DNA of 22,320 nt from JAKPRU01 sp029568995. Lineage in GTDB: Bacteria; Hinthialibacterota; Hinthialibacteria; Hinthialibacterales; JAKPRU01. The notes under the pieces were generated by a model. That model was not told where the DNA came from, ran no database searches, and was given only the letters and a program-made list of their open reading frames with translations. This document shows, piece by piece, positions 1 through 8,189 of the stretch. Within the stretch, counting starts at the first letter, position 1; each line of letters begins with the position of its first letter. The stretch spans positions 1 through 22,320 of the forward strand of contig DAOMHQ010000078.1 in assembly GCA_035430965.1 (NCBI GenBank), given 5' to 3'. A program made the translations under genes and the position numbers.

Positions 1-261
1 CATGTCGAGACCGGGACCGGCGCTGTTGATCGCCACGGCGTGCTTCGTCCCGACATACTGTGCGAAGGCTTTTTCGAAATCGACAATATGCTGCGCCGAG
101 AAACCGAATCCGACACTGACATCCATCGCGATACGGATGGCGCTGACCGCCGCCTCAACTTCCTCTTCACCGTACATGCCGCCCAGAAGCGGTTCCCCTC
201 TCCAGGGAGGATTGGGTTTTCCCCGCTTCAGGATCTCTTTCCTGCGTGTTGCGTCAATCAT
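1..261 (-). CDS. DegT/DnrJ/EryC1-type aminotransferase, N-terminal fragment
   Basis: This is the first 87 codons of a PLP-dependent sugar aminotransferase of the DegT/DnrJ/EryC1/StrS family; the rest lies beyond the left edge. The start at 261 is supported by an AGGAGG Shine-Dalgarno sequence just upstream. The fragment has the family's N-terminal pattern: a GGMYGEEEVEAAVSAI segment followed by FEKAFAQYVGTKHAVAINSA, which matches the usual F-E-x-x-F-A-x-Y-x-G-x-K-x-A-V-x-x-N-S block that leads into the cofactor-binding region. The catalytic lysine would be outside the window. Such enzymes transaminate keto-sugar nucleotides for O-antigen, exopolysaccharide or glycoprotein sugars, which fits the glycosyltransferases nearby. 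It lies 124 nt downstream of the isomerase gene on the same strand and could share its transcript. The substrate cannot be deduced. Confidence 0.85.
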   Translation of the reverse strand, partial: MIDATRRKEILKRGKPNPPWRGEPLLGGMYGEEEVEAAVSAIRIAMDVSVGFGFSAQHIVDFEKAFAQYVGTKHAVAINSAGPGLDM

Positions 262-329
262 GTGAGCCTCCTCTGTGTTCCGGGATCAGGAGCGACGGCT
301 GTGCGCTCAACAACCTCGAAGAATACAAC

Positions 330-346
330 GCTTCCGTGAGGGAAGC
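330..346 (-). terminator. small hairpin between the isomerase and aminotransferase genes
   Basis: A perfect 6-bp stem (GCTTCC/GGAAGC) with a 5-nt loop lies 40 nt past the isomerase stop codon. The T content after it on the minus strand is weak, so it is at most an attenuator or an mRNA 3'-end stabiliser. It is not a convincing terminator. Confidence 0.3.
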
Positions 347-385
347 AACGTTTGGCTTTTCCATGGGCCGGAACCGAAACCGGCA

Positions 386-1474
386 CTATTTCTGCTCTGC
401 CTGCTCCAGCAGTTCCGGCACAACCTGCTCCTGTGACAGTGGCGCATGCGCGGCATCCCATTCTTCTTTGGAGACCAGTTGTTCGATCTTGGCCTCTTTC
501 TTGAGGGACTCCACGTAGGTATTCATAGCATCGACCTGATCCCGCTCTTTCAAAGCGCCTTTGATCTTGTCTTTCACTTCATCGAAGGGTCTTTTTCCTG
601 CTTCTTTGCGATCCACCACCAGGATCAGATGGAATCCAAATTGGCTCTCGACAATATCGCTCATCTGGCCGGGAGGGGTGGTAAAAGCGGCGTCGGCAAA
701 CGGTTTGACCATCTGCTCTCGTTGGAAATAGCCCAGATCGCCACCTTTGGCTGCACTGCCGGGGTCTTCCGACATCTGCTTGGCCGCATCCTCAAAGGTA
801 ATTTTTTTCTCCTCGATATCTTTCTTGGTGGCAATCAGTTTATCCTTAATCGCCTGTTTCTGTTCATCGGTGGCGTTTTTTTCGAGCTTCAGTAGAATGT
901 GGCTGGCCTTGCATCTTTCCGCTTGCTCGAAGTACTGCGGATTCTTTTCGTAGAATTCTTCGGCGGATGCATCCGAAGGCAATTCGGCTTCTTTCACATT
1001 CGCTTCAAGCAGTTTGTCATGCAACAGGCTGTTTCGGATCAAGTCCCGAAGGGCTTTCTCGTCCATCTTCTGTGCGGCAAGCGTCTCCTGGAACTTTTTC
1101 TCATCGGGGAATTGTTTCTTGATTTCCTGAATCCTTTCCTCCAGCTCCGCATCCGGTACCTGAACACCCTGTTTGACGGCGGTGGTTGTCAGCAAGGACA
1201 TGACAATGGATCGCTCCAAAGCCTGCTCGAAGAAATGACGCTCTTTCTCAGCCATCTGAGCGGGGGAGACTCTGCGAGCCATGACCATCGCCATCTGGTC
1301 GATCTCGTGCAACACCATGGCCTCGGTAATCTCGGACCCATCCACCTTGGCGATCACTTTCTTTGCCGGGTCCGAGGGAGCCGCGGATTCCTCAGCGGCA
1401 AGAAGCCCGGATGGGCAAATCATAGACATCAAGAGTATCGAAAACAGCAAAAATATCGGTGCAGAGTACTTCAT
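386..1474 (-). CDS. Secreted parvulin-type peptidyl-prolyl cis-trans isomerase (SurA/PrsA-like)
   Basis: The protein of 362 residues is a periplasmic or surface foldase. Residues 1-27 form a signal peptide (a long hydrophobic core ending at GLLAAEES). Residues 40-165 are a charged helical SurA_N-like chaperone region. Residues 187-290 form a rotamase (PpiC) domain with the hallmarks CKASHILL, EDPGSAAKGGDLGYF, PFADAAF and SQFGFHLI. A helical tail with KRPFDEVKDKIKGAL follows. Its length and domain order are typical of single-parvulin-domain PrsA/SurA relatives, which catalyse proline isomerisation and assist folding of exported proteins, including outer-membrane barrels. An AGGAG sequence precedes the ATG. 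It is divergently transcribed from the glycosyltransferase gene at 1584. Its natural clients are unknown, though an outer-membrane barrel is encoded in the same window. Confidence 0.93.
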   Translation of the reverse strand: MKYSAPIFLLFSILLMSMICPSGLLAAEESAAPSDPAKKVIAKVDGSEITEAMVLHEIDQMAMVMARRVSPAQMAEKERHFFEQALERSIVMSLLTTTAVKQGVQVPDAELEERIQEIKKQFPDEKKFQETLAAQKMDEKALRDLIRNSLLHDKLLEANVKEAELPSDASAEEFYEKNPQYFEQAERCKASHILLKLEKNATDEQKQAIKDKLIATKKDIEEKKITFEDAAKQMSEDPGSAAKGGDLGYFQREQMVKPFADAAFTTPPGQMSDIVESQFGFHLILVVDRKEAGKRPFDEVKDKIKGALKERDQVDAMNTYVESLKKEAKIEQLVSKEEWDAAHAPLSQEQVVPELLEQAEQK

Positions 1475-1495
1475 GAACGGATTCTCCTTGTGGGG

Positions 1496-1537
1496 GATAA
1501 ATGATCTCGCCCCCAGAATCGCACCGCTTCATTTATC
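1496..1537. promoter_or_regulatory. 9-bp inverted repeat in the divergent promoter region
   Basis: GATAAATGA (1496-1504) and its exact complement TCATTTATC (1529-1537) are separated by 24 nt in the 109-nt gap between two divergent genes. A competing G5/C5 pairing (1492-1496 with 1510-1514) overlaps the left arm. This could be an operator serving both directions, or a hairpin in the isomerase leader. I see no convincing -35/-10 pair here. Confidence 0.35.
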
Positions 1538-1583
1538 AGACCGGATTGAGAGATAGAAGAAGTGGACGCGTTGTGAGGTTGTC

Positions 1584-3509
1584 TTGCAACGTATCCAGAT
1601 CCTGTTAAAAAGTCAAGCGATAAGCCTGGAAGAGTCGGTCAGGAGCGCCCTATTGGATTCGGAACCCCACACGGACTGGATTTCCATTCACGAGTTCCCC
1701 ACCCGGTTCCTCGAACGGAACCTGGAGGCGCTGTACGCCCGGAATCCCCATCTCCTAGAACATCTGTCCGAGATAAATCTGCCGGAAACCGTCCAACTCC
1801 GACCGGGCGGCGGTCCGCTCATTCCGTGCCAAATCCGCAGGAATTACGGATGGACGTGGATACACGGAAAGGATGGCGTCGCGGCGGAAAACCGGGGGTT
1901 GATCGACCTGGCGCTCAAGAGCTACAAAGATCCCGAAATGGATCTCTTTTGCATACTGGGATTCGGGCTGGGGTATGTCGCGTCCGAAATGCTGGAGTGG
2001 TTCCCCCAAAAGGTCGATCCGTTCCGCCACGCACGCGGAATGGTGATTTTCGAGTCCGATCCCGCGCTGTTCCTGGCCGCGCTGACACTCAACGACTGGC
2101 GCGGGATCATCGAGCGGAAATACGTTTTCTTTTGTGTTGGGGATGATCTGAAGACCCAGTGGGAGACCCTTTGCCGGGAACACCTTCTTTGTTCCTGTAA
2201 TAAGGCCGCTTTTCTGTTCGGGTATCCTGTGCGGGACGCCGTAAAGAAAAACGATTACCTGGCGCTCGCAGGCCGTGTTCAGAAAACCTGGGATGAGGCG
2301 CGACCATTGCCACACCAGCATCGAAGCCGTCTTCTGGCTCGCACGCATGACTCAAAGATCCATAAGGTGTGGACCTGGTATAACCCCATAGAACGGGCCA
2401 TTCCGCACATCGCAAGCGGTCTCATGGATGCGATGGAGCGGCGCGGAATGACCTGCAAGACTCTTCAGGTGGAAAGTGGCCGGTATTATCCCCCCTGGCA
2501 CAAGTTCCATGATATCGCAGGTTTCGATCCCAACCTGATTGTCCAGCTCAATCGGCCAACCTCGCTTCTGTTCCCCGAGAACTGGGCGCACGAGATCCCC
2601 ATACCCCGTGTCGTCTGGTATGTGGACAGCCCCCGGAATTTCTGGCAGAAACACCCGGCTTTCTATTTCACGAAACACGACCGTGTGTTTGTCTGGGATG
2701 AAACCTACATCCCGTTCCTGCACGAATGCGGCGCAGAGGAGGTCCACGTATTGCCCTACGCGGCGGATGTGCAGCCGCCCGGCGAGGTCTGCGAACGATT
2801 TCGTTGCCCGATCTCCTTTGTGGGGCAGGTGATGGACCAGGGCGATACGAGAATGCAGCTCACAAAGGAAGAGAGAAATTACCTGGATGGGATTGTCGAG
2901 GAAAAATTGTCCCGCCTGGAAGATGAATTCACCGAGATTCTGAAGCGCAATCCGCCGCCATCTTCGGTGAATTATGAGGCGCTGTCCGAAAAGATCCTTG
3001 TGGACTATTACCTGTATGTGGAGGCCAATTCGCGCCACCGGATTCGCGTGCTGGAAAGCCTGGTTCCGTATGGACTGCGTCTGTATGGCCCGGAAGCGTG
3101 GCTGACCGTGCTGCCGGAACAATCCGCCTTGCGGGATTGTTTCTGCGGGCCGGTGGATCATCGGACGGAATTTCCGTCCCTGATGCGTTCCTCCCTTATC
3201 AACCTGAACATTCACAGTCTTCATGCGGTTGCGAGTCTCAATATGCGCGATTATGACGTTCCCCTCCAGGACAGTTTTCTGCTGACCGACTGGGTGCTGG
3301 GAGCGGATCGTTGGTTCGAGCCGGAACGGGAATTGGTCTTTTACCGCTCCCTGGAGGATCTCCATGCGCGGATTGATGAGTTTTTGAGCCATCCCGAACA
3401 GCGCGAACCGATCATCCAGGCCGGAAAACAGCGCGTTCTGGTCGATCACACCTACGACCGCCGCCTGGACGACCTGCTGGACATCCTGTCCCGCTCGTTC
3501 GCAACCTGA
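1584..3509 (+). CDS. Two-domain protein: Maf/MptE-like N-terminus fused to CgeB-like glycosyltransferase
   Basis: The protein of 641 residues starts at a TTG preceded by a GAGG sequence; an in-frame TAG lies just upstream and no ATG alternative exists. Residues 120-190 carry a glycine-rich Rossmann-like segment (FCILGFGLGYVASEML) followed by VIFESDPALF. This resembles the core of motility-accessory-factor/MptE-like proteins, which are associated with nonulosonic-acid glycosylation. From about residue 265 the protein resembles CgeB/DUF3880 glycosyltransferases: PNLIVQLNRP and PRVVWYVDSPRNFW (around 315-353), a second Rossmann half with ISFVGQ (around 410), and the C-terminal donor-site region YDVPLQDSFLLTDW...FYRSLEDL (557-592) ending in a helical tail. 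It probably transfers a sugar to a surface glycan or protein in the cytoplasm. It heads a five-gene run leading to the O-acetylation pair. Donor and acceptor are unknown. The N-terminal assignment is less certain than the C-terminal one. Confidence 0.82.
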   Translation: MQRIQILLKSQAISLEESVRSALLDSEPHTDWISIHEFPTRFLERNLEALYARNPHLLEHLSEINLPETVQLRPGGGPLIPCQIRRNYGWTWIHGKDGVAAENRGLIDLALKSYKDPEMDLFCILGFGLGYVASEMLEWFPQKVDPFRHARGMVIFESDPALFLAALTLNDWRGIIERKYVFFCVGDDLKTQWETLCREHLLCSCNKAAFLFGYPVRDAVKKNDYLALAGRVQKTWDEARPLPHQHRSRLLARTHDSKIHKVWTWYNPIERAIPHIASGLMDAMERRGMTCKTLQVESGRYYPPWHKFHDIAGFDPNLIVQLNRPTSLLFPENWAHEIPIPRVVWYVDSPRNFWQKHPAFYFTKHDRVFVWDETYIPFLHECGAEEVHVLPYAADVQPPGEVCERFRCPISFVGQVMDQGDTRMQLTKEERNYLDGIVEEKLSRLEDEFTEILKRNPPPSSVNYEALSEKILVDYYLYVEANSRHRIRVLESLVPYGLRLYGPEAWLTVLPEQSALRDCFCGPVDHRTEFPSLMRSSLINLNIHSLHAVASLNMRDYDVPLQDSFLLTDWVLGADRWFEPERELVFYRSLEDLHARIDEFLSHPEQREPIIQAGKQRVLVDHTYDRRLDDLLDILSRSFAT

Positions 3510-3605
3510 GCTTGAAGAACCTCTCACCGCATGGGATGATTTTCGATTGTTGTGGCATCGACCATCCTCCTTGTTTGCAAGGATCTGGTTTCAGAGGTTC
3601 CCAAG

Positions 3606-4661
3606 ATGCGGTTGACTCGAATCCGATTCTCTTTTCTGCCCGTCGTCTTTCTGTTGTGCTTCATCCTGATTTTGTGCTCTTGTCCGTTCGCCGACACAGC
3701 CGATGATTTCAGATCACAGCTCCGGGAATGCCCAAACCAGATCCTGTTTGAAACCTACCGCGACAACAATTGGGAGATCTTCCGGATGAACGCCGATGGG
3801 ACCGGCATGGTGAATCTGACCAATACCAAAGACGCTCATGAGATGTTTCCCAAGGCTTCTCCCGATGGAACGAAAATCTGCTTTGTCAGCGATGAGATGG
3901 TCAAGGGCGAAAAGATCCGCTCCGTTTATTACATGAACGCTGATGGAACCGGCAGAACCAAAGTTGTCGATAACGGGCGCGAATCGTGCTGGGGTGCGGA
4001 TAGCCAAACCATCGTCTATCTGGGAAGCAAATATGTGGGTTTTAATGTCTACGATTATGTGACAAAAGGGATCTACTTTTACGATCTCCACACAAAGGAA
4101 CATCGGCCGCATCCCAATCCGGCCATCGAACACCTGTATAATCCCTGCGTGTCTTCCAATGGGCGCTGGGTGGTCGCAACGGTCCACGGTGGAATGGGCT
4201 TCCGACATGCCATCATTGCTCTGGGAGCTGATAACGACACGGTAATTGACTTGCAGATCCACGGCTGCCGTCCCGACCTGACCGCCGATGGCCGGAAAAT
4301 AACCTGGGGCAAAAGCGATACCGAAATCTGTACCGGCGATATCGACCTGAATTCCGCTGCACCCGCAATCATCAATATCGCGACCCCCATTGCCAGTCCC
4401 GATTTGCATACGTACCACGCCGACTGGTCCCCCGACGGGAAATACATTGCATACAGCCTTGGGCCTGGCGGAAAAGTGCAGGCGAACGGCCCCGGGACCA
4501 ATCGTGGCATTGCGGAATTGGTCGGCGTTCGGGCACAGTGGGATATCTGGATCGCCTCCGCTACCGGCGACTTCCCCCCGATTCCACTCACCACCGACGG
4601 CATGAGCAATAAAGAACCCGATTGGATCATTCCTCAACCGAAAGGCGGTTCTGCGAATTGA
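3606..4661 (+). CDS. TolB-like beta-propeller protein, exported
   Basis: The ATG at 3606 is chosen because an AGAGG sequence lies 8 nt upstream and it places a signal peptide at the very N-terminus. A GTG at 3552 would add 18 unlikely residues. The product is 351 residues. Residues 7-27 are hydrophobic, ending in LILCSC with possible lipidation at Cys24 or Cys26, although the lipobox is not ideal. The mature part holds WD40-like/PD40 propeller repeats: EIFRMNADGTG (57-67), FPKASPDGTKICFVS (81-95), VYYMNADGTG (107-116), ADWSPDGKYIAYS (272-284) and EPDW (337-340). Such repeats occur in TolB and in many surface binding proteins. Without Pal, Tol or CpoB neighbours it should not be called TolB itself. 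It likely acts as a binding or scaffold protein in the cell envelope. Its stop codon overlaps the next gene's TTG start. Confidence 0.8.
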   Translation: MRLTRIRFSFLPVVFLLCFILILCSCPFADTADDFRSQLRECPNQILFETYRDNNWEIFRMNADGTGMVNLTNTKDAHEMFPKASPDGTKICFVSDEMVKGEKIRSVYYMNADGTGRTKVVDNGRESCWGADSQTIVYLGSKYVGFNVYDYVTKGIYFYDLHTKEHRPHPNPAIEHLYNPCVSSNGRWVVATVHGGMGFRHAIIALGADNDTVIDLQIHGCRPDLTADGRKITWGKSDTEICTGDIDLNSAAPAIINIATPIASPDLHTYHADWSPDGKYIAYSLGPGGKVQANGPGTNRGIAELVGVRAQWDIWIASATGDFPPIPLTTDGMSNKEPDWIIPQPKGGSAN

Positions 4662-5518
4662 TCCACCGGATTCGAACTCATAATTCGATTGGAATCCTCC
4701 TGATAGTTTATCTGTCACTCTCTTGTGGGCAGACCGGACAAACTCCAGGTTCGGAAGATGTGCTTGGCGAAATAACTACAAAAAACGGTGCGGTTATGAT
4801 TGCCCTCGCCGGTGGAACATTCCGTATGGGAAACAACTCCGGCGCGCCCGATGAGTCGCCCGTCCATGAGGTCACCATCGCACCGTTCTGGATGGACAAG
4901 CATGAAGTGACCCAGGAGCGATACGAGACCCTGATGATGTCGAATCCCTCCCATTTCAAGGGACCTCAGAATCCCATTGAGCAGGTCCGGTGGTCCGAGG
5001 CGGCGGATTACTGTAACGCCCGGTCGGTCGAGGAGGGACTTAAGCCGTGCTATGATGAAGTGACTTACGAGTGCAATTTTGATTCGAACGGCTACCGCCT
5101 TCCGACGGAGGCCGAATGGGAATTTGCCTGCCGCGCGGGGACAACTACACAATACGATTTCGGAAGCGATCCACGGATTCTGGGAAGATACGGCCATTCC
5201 TCGGAGAACTCCGGCGACAAGACGCACCCGGTCGGGTCACTCAATCCGAATCGCTGGGGATTCTACGACCTGTATGGAAATGTCTCCGAATGGTGCAACG
5301 ACCGCTATGCCCCGGATTATTACGTTTCCAGTCCGGGGGAGAATCCGCGTGGGCCGACGGAAGGAAACACCCGTGTCCTTCGCGGCGGCTCCTGGGCATC
5401 AAGCGCAGAAAACTGCCGGGCGAGTTCGCGCCTGTTTGACGATCCCGGCATTGCCGATGCCTGTTTTGCGAAAGACACTTATGGATTCCGGTGTGTCCGA
5501 TCTGTGTTCCCTCAATGA
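4658..5518 (+). CDS. Formylglycine-generating-enzyme-like (FGE-sulfatase domain) lipoprotein
   Basis: The product is 286 residues if it starts at the TTG at 4658, which overlaps the upstream stop as TTGA. A TTG at 4622 would add 12 residues before the signal. The N-terminus has a hydrophobic stretch (10-22) ending in LSLSC, a probable lipid-anchor cysteine at 23. Residues 45-285 are an FGE-sulfatase/SUMF1-type domain with all landmark blocks: GGTFRMGNN, DESPVHEVTIAPFWMDKHEVTQ, NPIEQVRWSEAADYCN, GYRLPTEAEWEFACRAG, GFYDLYGNVSEWCND, RVLRGGSW and YGFRCVRS. True FGEs use a copper-binding cysteine pair five residues apart. Here only Cys253 is present and position 248 is Ser. A sulfatase-activating oxidase role is therefore unlikely, and a binding or structural role outside the cytoplasm is more probable. 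No sulfatase gene lies in the window. Confidence 0.88.
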   Translation: MIHRIRTHNSIGILLIVYLSLSCGQTGQTPGSEDVLGEITTKNGAVMIALAGGTFRMGNNSGAPDESPVHEVTIAPFWMDKHEVTQERYETLMMSNPSHFKGPQNPIEQVRWSEAADYCNARSVEEGLKPCYDEVTYECNFDSNGYRLPTEAEWEFACRAGTTTQYDFGSDPRILGRYGHSSENSGDKTHPVGSLNPNRWGFYDLYGNVSEWCNDRYAPDYYVSSPGENPRGPTEGNTRVLRGGSWASSAENCRASSRLFDDPGIADACFAKDTYGFRCVRSVFPQ

Positions 5519-5582
5519 AGAGGACCGGAATCGCCTTGCGGTAGATCAACACGCTTCACAAGTGAATCGAGAATAACTTCCG

Positions 5583-6959
5583 ATGCTGTTTCATACCTGG
5601 ATTTTCTTCATATTCTTCCTGATCGTGTATCCCGTGTATCTCGCGATCAAGGATACGCGCCTTGCCGCTCCCTGGCTGCTTCTTGCTTCCTACGTTTTTT
5701 ATGCGTGGTGGAATCCGCTTTACTTGATCTTAATTGTGTATTCCACGCTTCTTGATTTCTGGGTTGTGCAACGCATGGAAAAGAGCGAGCGCAAGAAACT
5801 CTGGCTTCTGTTCAGTGTGGTCAATAATCTTTTTCTTCTGGGCTTTTTCAAGTATGGCGGATTTGTTGCGGAGAATCTCAATTGGCTTCTGGAAGCCTGT
5901 TCACTCGGCTACCGGCTTCCAGCACCGGATGTTCTGCTTCCGGTTGGGATTTCCTTTTATACATTTCAGTCGATGAGTTACACAATCGACTACTATCGTG
6001 GTCTGATTCCGCGCGAGCCGAGTTTCATTCGGTTTTCCACCTTTGTTACCTTTTTCCCGCAACTGGTTGCCGGTCCGATTGAGCGGGCGAAGAGTCTTCT
6101 CCCCCAGTTCACGGTCACGCCGAAGATACACAAACAGGACATCGCGGATGGTCTCTCTCTTTTTATTGTGGGTTTATTCAAAAAGCTTGCCATGGCGGAT
6201 TACCTGGCCATGTATGTGGACCCGATTTATGCCGTTCCCGGGAACCATTCCGGGCTGACGCTTTTCCTGGCGACTTTCGCATTCGGCTGGCAGATCTATT
6301 TTGATTTCAGCGGATACACGGACATGGCGCGTGGGATCGGACGGATGATGGGTTACCGTCTGATGCTGAACTTCAATAATCCGTATCTCGCCACAGGACT
6401 TGGGGATTTCTGGAACCGATGGCATATCAGCCTGTCCACCTGGTTTAAGGATTATGTCTATATTCCGCTTGGTGGGAATCGGAACGGCACCGCCGCGATG
6501 TACCGGAATGTGCTTCTCACGATGGTGATTTCCGGTCTCTGGCACGGCGCGGGATGGACGTTTGTGATCTGGGGCGCACTGCATGCGCTGGGGCGAGTGT
6601 TCACGCTTCGCCTGGAACGAAGCCCCTATTACCGGGACCGTGTTCCCAAGTTTCTCAAACAGCTCTTTATTTTTCTGTTTGTAACCTTTACATGGATCTT
6701 CTTTCGGGCGACTTCTCTGGACGATGCGCTTCTTATCACCGGGAGGATTTTCACCGGGAGTGTCGCAGATCCCCGTTTTCCCCTGGCGGCTCTTGCCATG
6801 ATTGCGGCGCTCTGGACGTATGCATTTCTCTATGAGTCTCCGTATCGCTTTCTCATTCAAAATCGGCCCGTCAAGATCGTTCTCGTGATCCTGATGGTCC
6901 TTTATATCGCCGTCGCGGCTCCGTCCGGCGAGCAGGCATTCATCTACTTTCAGTTTTGA
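5583..6959 (+). CDS. MBOAT-family membrane O-acyltransferase (AlgI-like)
   Basis: This polytopic membrane protein of 458 residues belongs to the membrane-bound O-acyltransferase family. It moves acetyl groups across the inner membrane for polysaccharide O-acetylation, as AlgI does for alginate. Diagnostic blocks are LLPVGISFYTFQSMSYTIDYY (118-138), FVTFFPQLVAGPIERA (154-169), YFDFSGYTDMARGIGRMMG (239-257), FWNRWHISLSTWFKDYVYIPLGGNR (276-300) and the catalytic-histidine block GLWHGAGWTFVIWG (318-331) with His321. Length and His position match the AlgI group closely. The ribosome-binding site is weak. The partner SGNH hydrolase gene follows with overlapping stop and start signals, so the two are probably made together. 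The acceptor polymer is not identifiable, because no alginate polymerase gene lies here. Confidence 0.95.
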   Translation: MLFHTWIFFIFFLIVYPVYLAIKDTRLAAPWLLLASYVFYAWWNPLYLILIVYSTLLDFWVVQRMEKSERKKLWLLFSVVNNLFLLGFFKYGGFVAENLNWLLEACSLGYRLPAPDVLLPVGISFYTFQSMSYTIDYYRGLIPREPSFIRFSTFVTFFPQLVAGPIERAKSLLPQFTVTPKIHKQDIADGLSLFIVGLFKKLAMADYLAMYVDPIYAVPGNHSGLTLFLATFAFGWQIYFDFSGYTDMARGIGRMMGYRLMLNFNNPYLATGLGDFWNRWHISLSTWFKDYVYIPLGGNRNGTAAMYRNVLLTMVISGLWHGAGWTFVIWGALHALGRVFTLRLERSPYYRDRVPKFLKQLFIFLFVTFTWIFFRATSLDDALLITGRIFTGSVADPRFPLAALAMIAALWTYAFLYESPYRFLIQNRPVKIVLVILMVLYIAVAAPSGEQAFIYFQF

Positions 6960-6973
6960 GGTTTTCATGGTTG

Positions 6974-8122
6974 ATGAGTGAATCAAGAGGACATAGCCAG
7001 CCGATCTCACAAGGAACTGTCAAGCACCGGATGGATTTCCTGGACACCCCATACGGTTCGAATGATATCCGGTTATCTCTGCGTGAGTGGCTGCTGGTAT
7101 GGTTTATTCTCACGCTGGCATTTGTGCTGCCTCCGATAATCTTCGAGCGATTGGAGACCTTCACGCCTTCATCCGACTACCGTATTCCAGAGCCGTACAG
7201 TCGCGACTATCACCTGTTCAGTCGCCTGGCATTGGATGCCGCAAAAAAAGGCGCCGTTCTGGTTCTGGGAGATTCCGTAATATGGGGACAGTACGTTCCC
7301 CAGAACGAAACCCTGTCGGCATTTCTGACACAGGAATCGGGCGGGCGTGAATTCGCAAATCTGGGCGTCAATGGAATGCACCCCGCTGCGCTTGCCGGGC
7401 TGCTTCGATACCATGGAGCCGCCATTCGCAACCAGGATGTCATTTTGCATTGCAATCTTCTTTGGATGAGCTCACCCGAACGGGACTTGCAGGTGCGGAA
7501 GGATATTCCGTTCAATCACCCCGACCTGGTCCCCCAGTTCTTTCCTTCCATTCCTTCTTATCGAGAGAGTTTCTCCCATCGCGTAGGAGTCGTGATCAGG
7601 CGGATCTTGCCCTTCTATGCGTGGGTATCGCACGTCCGCATCACCCGCATGGATAACATGGATTTCGCGAATTGGACCTTACAGAATCCGTACGGCAATC
7701 CGCTCACGCTGCTTTCTTCGTCCAGGAGTCCTGTGGATGATACAAGGCCCGACCCGGTTCCCTGGACCCAAAAGAACATCGCTTTGCAGAACATGGAATG
7801 GGTTCAGCCGGCCGATTCGATTCAGTGGCAGGGCTTTCAAAAAGCGACCCGCACACTCCTGGATCGAGGCAACCGATTGCTTGTCCTGGTCGGTCCGTTC
7901 AATGTCCATATACTGACGGAGGAAAGTCGGGCGCAATATGAACGTGCGCTGACCGATGTCCGGGATTGGCTGGAAGCGCAAGAACTTACCTGCTTGTCCC
8001 CGCCGCCCCTGGAAAGCGAATACTATGCGGATGCCAGCCACCCGGTCGCGGAGGGATATCGAATTCTATCGGATGAGGTCCTTGCGTCCGACCTTGTTCA
8101 ATCATTCGTGATGACACAATAA
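6974..8122 (+). CDS. Membrane-anchored SGNH hydrolase/acetyltransferase, partner of the MBOAT protein
   Basis: Starting at the ATG at 6974 gives 382 residues. A TTG at 6956, overlapping the MBOAT stop as TTGA, would add six residues and is also possible. One membrane segment (about 38-57, WLLVWFILTLAFVLPPII) anchors a periplasmic domain. That domain has SGNH signatures: block I VLVLGDSVIWG with the nucleophile Ser101, NLGVNG around 129-134, and the C-terminal block YADASHPVAEGY with Asp353 and His356. In AlgI-AlgJ/AlgX, PatA-PatB and similar pairs the SGNH partner places the acetyl group on the polymer, and gene order and coupling support that role here. Family similarity is loose, as is usual for these proteins, so the acceptor is unknown. 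The gene ends directly at a strong terminator. Confidence 0.87.
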   Translation: MSESRGHSQPISQGTVKHRMDFLDTPYGSNDIRLSLREWLLVWFILTLAFVLPPIIFERLETFTPSSDYRIPEPYSRDYHLFSRLALDAAKKGAVLVLGDSVIWGQYVPQNETLSAFLTQESGGREFANLGVNGMHPAALAGLLRYHGAAIRNQDVILHCNLLWMSSPERDLQVRKDIPFNHPDLVPQFFPSIPSYRESFSHRVGVVIRRILPFYAWVSHVRITRMDNMDFANWTLQNPYGNPLTLLSSSRSPVDDTRPDPVPWTQKNIALQNMEWVQPADSIQWQGFQKATRTLLDRGNRLLVLVGPFNVHILTEESRAQYERALTDVRDWLEAQELTCLSPPPLESEYYADASHPVAEGYRILSDEVLASDLVQSFVMTQ

Positions 8123-8169
8123 AAAACCCGCAGAGCGGACAAATCGCTTGTCCGCCCGCGGGCATTTTT
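8121..8169. terminator. Bidirectional rho-independent terminator
   Basis: An 8-bp stem (GCGGACAA/TTGTCCGC, loop ATCGC) is extended by an outer CCCGC/GCGGG pairing across small bulges. Six A residues precede it and five T residues follow. It sits between the convergent SGNH gene and the cytochrome c gene and can serve both strands. Confidence 0.93.
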
Positions 8170-8189
8170 CTCGAAGAAGACCCCAAGAA

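Noticed and set aside
899..1504. Open frame of 201 codons on the plus strand
   Set aside because: It is antisense to the isomerase gene, which has a signal peptide, a PpiC domain and a ribosome-binding site.
2352..3527. Long open frame of 391 codons on the minus strand
   Set aside because: It lies wholly opposite the glycosyltransferase gene, has no recognisable domain and no good ribosome-binding site. The plus-strand frame has clear family motifs.
3606..4661. Calling the propeller protein TolB
   Set aside because: The PD40 repeats are shared by many proteins, and no Tol-Pal genes are nearby. The N-terminal TolB domain is not evident.
3714..4718. Long open frame of 334 codons on the minus strand
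   Set aside because: It is antisense to the propeller gene. Its translation shows no motif, and the open length follows from codon bias of the real gene.
6174..7010. Open frame of 278 codons on the minus strand
   Set aside because: It is antisense to the MBOAT gene, and its highly charged translation resembles no known protein.
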